The notes below the pieces were generated by a model that saw only the letters and a program-made list of their open reading frames with translations, did not search any database and was not told where the DNA came from. Below are positions 62,015 through 64,000 of a DNA stretch of 64,000 nt, piece after piece. The stretch's first letter is position 1, and every line of letters begins with the position of its first letter. The stretch lies in the NCBI RefSeq assembly GCF_002234675.1, contig NC_019866.2:23281455-23345454 (forward strand), written 5' to 3'. A program made the position numbers and the translations under genes. This DNA comes from Oryzias latipes. Taxonomy: Eukaryota; Chordata; Actinopteri; Beloniformes; Adrianichthyidae.

Positions 62015-63190
62015 TATTTGGAGAAATAAGACCCATTACATCAGAAAATCTCAACTAATTAAGGAATATAATTCGGGAGGTATAAAGACAATTGATTTTG
62101 AATCAATGGTAGGAACCTTTAGAATAAAAAGGTTAAAACACTTTATGGCTAACCCTGACTTAATAAGGTTTCACATTCCCAAAAACATCTTTAAAAATGT
62201 AGGTCGATTCGATTTTTTACGGATATGTGACTTTGAAATTTCCAAACTTCCTATAAAGATTTCAGAATTTCACAAACAAGTACTTTTCCACTGGAAAGTG
62301 ATATTTAGTCACAATTTCACTCCTCACTGCGCCACCCTGTGGAACAACAAAGTAATTACCCCAAACTGGAAGACAATGTTTCATCAGAATTGGTTTGACC
62401 ACAATATTATTTTTGTACGCAAAATTCTTGATTTGAATGGAGAAATTCTTCAATAAACAACTTTAAAAGCAAAAATGATATCAAATGTTCAACCAAGGAA
62501 TTTCAGAAAACCTGCAGATCAATTCTAATTCCTCCAATACATAAAAAAAATACAATATTTTCTTCCAATATTCAAATTATACTACCAAACTTAGTAATAG
62601 CTGAAATAAAACTTAATAAAAAAACGTGATAATAAATACCTAAACAAATCCTTTAAAGGTAAATTCGTTATGACTCGTGACCGAAGGAACCCAAACGCAG
62701 GAAGGAAGAACTCAAAACTCAAGTAGACTGTCACAGATTTACCCGAATTCTCAAAGAAGACAAACATCCAGTTGTACAAACAAACAGGACTCTGCGACAC
62801 TGAAAACAACAAGGACAGAAACTTAAATACCAAACCACATAATCAGGAAACTGAAAACAGCTGAGAGAAACAGGTGAACACATAGAAGGGAGAGGAGGAG
62901 GGTGCAGCTGCCAGCTGACCCATGACAAAATTATACCGTGACTTTAACAGAAAAGTGAAATATAAAACCACTGAGAAACCTGTGACATCATGGAGCTCAA
63001 TATGGAAAGTCATAAAATGGCCAGTGGTCCCCAGACTTAAACAAATGCAGTTCAAAATGATAAACAATTATTACCCATCGGCAGAGGCATTTAGGAGTAT
63101 TTGGCTTTGAGGTTGATCCGTGGGATTTCTGTCATGTAGCCCCAGAAACAACCAGACAGCTGATTTTTTCATGTCCAGTATCTTAAGATT
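62015..63190 (+). pseudogene. L1/Tx1-type ORF2 C-terminal fragment, split by an insertion
   Basis: The first part (62015-62456) encodes WRNKTHYIRKSQLIKEYNSGG, IDFESM and a 116-codon frame. The second (62922-63190) encodes KWPVVPRLKQMQFKMINNYY and, after a frameshift, EVDPWDFCHVAPETTRQLIF. Order and spacing match the end of an L1 polymerase. An unrelated element (62660-62935) separates the two. Confidence 0.7.
62660..62935 (-). mobile_element. Non-autonomous element inserted in the L1 fragment
   Basis: The ends are tatgactcgtgaccg and acccatgacaaaat. The reverse strand has gtatttaagtttctgtcc and cctgcgtttgggttcc, parallel to the element at 52775-53220. It splits the L1 fragment, so it inserted later. 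Confidence 0.5.
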
Positions 63191-63400
63191 CTGACAAGAT
63201 GTTCATAATTGACTTAGTCAAAGAATGAACATCATTCATTTCACAGAAAAATATAATTATTCTAACAGGAAGTTGTCAAAAGAGACAAGAAAATCAGTGA
63301 ACATCCTCCTGATTTTGGGAAAATATCATTTTCATAAAAAAAAGTGGAAAAAAGAATGGTGGAATTTCATGTGTTTTAAAAATGAAGTCAGACTGTATTG

Positions 63401-63645
63401 TTGAGTTTGATTGAGGTGATAGAAATGTTCTGTAGTCATTCCCATTTGTTTGTATCTGTCTGTGTCTGTTAAGTCCCCTGACAATGATAGATAGAACAAT
63501 CTTTATTTGTCATTGTCACAGGAACAAAGAAACTAAAAGATGTGTAATATTTTGTTCAGCTGTAGAAAACTTTGTGTTGTTCCACATTTGTTTAAAAATA
63601 TTAAACCAATGAGCACATTTCATTTTTTAGTCTTTTTTTTTAAAT
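63401..63645 (+). repeat. Duplicated block, copy 2
   Basis: Repeat of 53464-53700. Here it is followed after about 230 bases by the duplicated ferritin upstream sequence at 63876. In copy 1, about 4.1 kb of family E, GC-rich and L1 sequence separates the two. Confidence 0.75.
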
Positions 63646-63875
63646 AATTAATGACGTCTGCTTTGAATATTTAAGTGCACATCTCTCAGTGAAAAGAAAT
63701 TACTGCCTCTGCATTTTCCTCTTTTGGGTCTTCTGTCTAAAAATCTGAAATGTTTACATCTGCAAGTTTAACAGATTAGATGAAGAGTCCAGACTGAACC
63801 AAATTCCAGACTTCTGTACGTTGCCGGTGATGCCTGTCAGCATTTTTCTGCTTTGGTCCTGAATGTGGAATTGGA

Positions 63876-64000
63876 TTGTAGACCATCAGTGTGAGTGGAG
63901 ATAACAATCAATTATTGAACAGAATGAGGCTGTATTTCAGTCTGCTGTTTCTTGGAAAAAGCAAAAAGTGCATTGTCATTTCAGCAGAGAGTCAGCACTT
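63876..64000 (+). other. Duplicated ferritin upstream region (probable fourth copy off the edge)
   Basis: From gaccatcagtgtgagtgg to the window end, the sequence repeats 57836-57954, which precedes gene 3, almost base for base. In gene 3 the TATA box follows about 150 bases after the equivalent of the window end. The expected next features (AP-1 site, TATA, IRE, exon 1) would lie just past 64000. Confidence 0.8.

Overview
The window looks like nuclear DNA from a ray-finned fish. Three vertebrate gene families appear as many short exons with GT-AG boundaries. The rest is dense with teleost-style repeats: hAT, Harbinger and piggyBac-like elements, MITEs, L1 and other non-LTR fragments, a tRNA-derived SINE, and long homopolymers and microsatellites. 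No prokaryotic genes, CRISPR arrays or ordinary tRNA/rRNA genes are visible. I assigned genes by joining exons by eye and comparing them with remembered human family members. The species is not determinable, though a percomorph such as a medaka relative would fit.

Layout. (1) About 3387-19815, minus strand: 13 coding exons of the MYST histone acetyltransferase gene kat7 (HBO1). They give 563 codons. The last coding exon(s), for the end of the MYST domain, must lie left of position 1, so positions 1-3386 are the last visible intron. (2) 20040-23299: intergenic, with a piggyBac-like MITE and a non-LTR retrotransposon tail. (3) 23300-39498, plus strand: all 17 coding exons of aldh16a1 (793 codons), with many transposon insertions in its introns. 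(4) 40200-43200: intergenic. (5) 43205-59285, plus strand: three tandem ferritin heavy/middle-chain genes (176 aa each, four coding exons each). Each has a TATA box and a 5' UTR iron-responsive element. They are separated by repeat-filled spacers of about 4.5 and 8 kb. (6) 59569-64000: a Harbinger element, SINE and L1 debris. The last ~125 bases repeat the DNA upstream of the third ferritin gene almost exactly, so a fourth copy probably starts just past the right edge.

How the genes relate. Kat7 is a chromatin acetyltransferase. Aldh16a1 is a two-part aldehyde dehydrogenase-like protein that here lacks the expected catalytic cysteine and glutamate. The ferritins store iron and are expected to be regulated in translation by IRP binding to the IRE. 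The three do not form one pathway. The aldh16a1-ferritin linkage recalls human 19q13.33 (FTL and ALDH16A1), so it may be ancient synteny.

The most interesting signal is the ferritin array. Its coding exons are nearly identical, but its introns are a mosaic: gene 3 resembles gene 2 in intron 1 and gene 1 in introns 2 and 3. This suggests gene conversion or unequal exchange. Gene 2 also has a changed IRE and a changed upstream AP-1/ARE-like site. I found no clearly new biological system; the other findings are nested transposons and unclassified repeat families.
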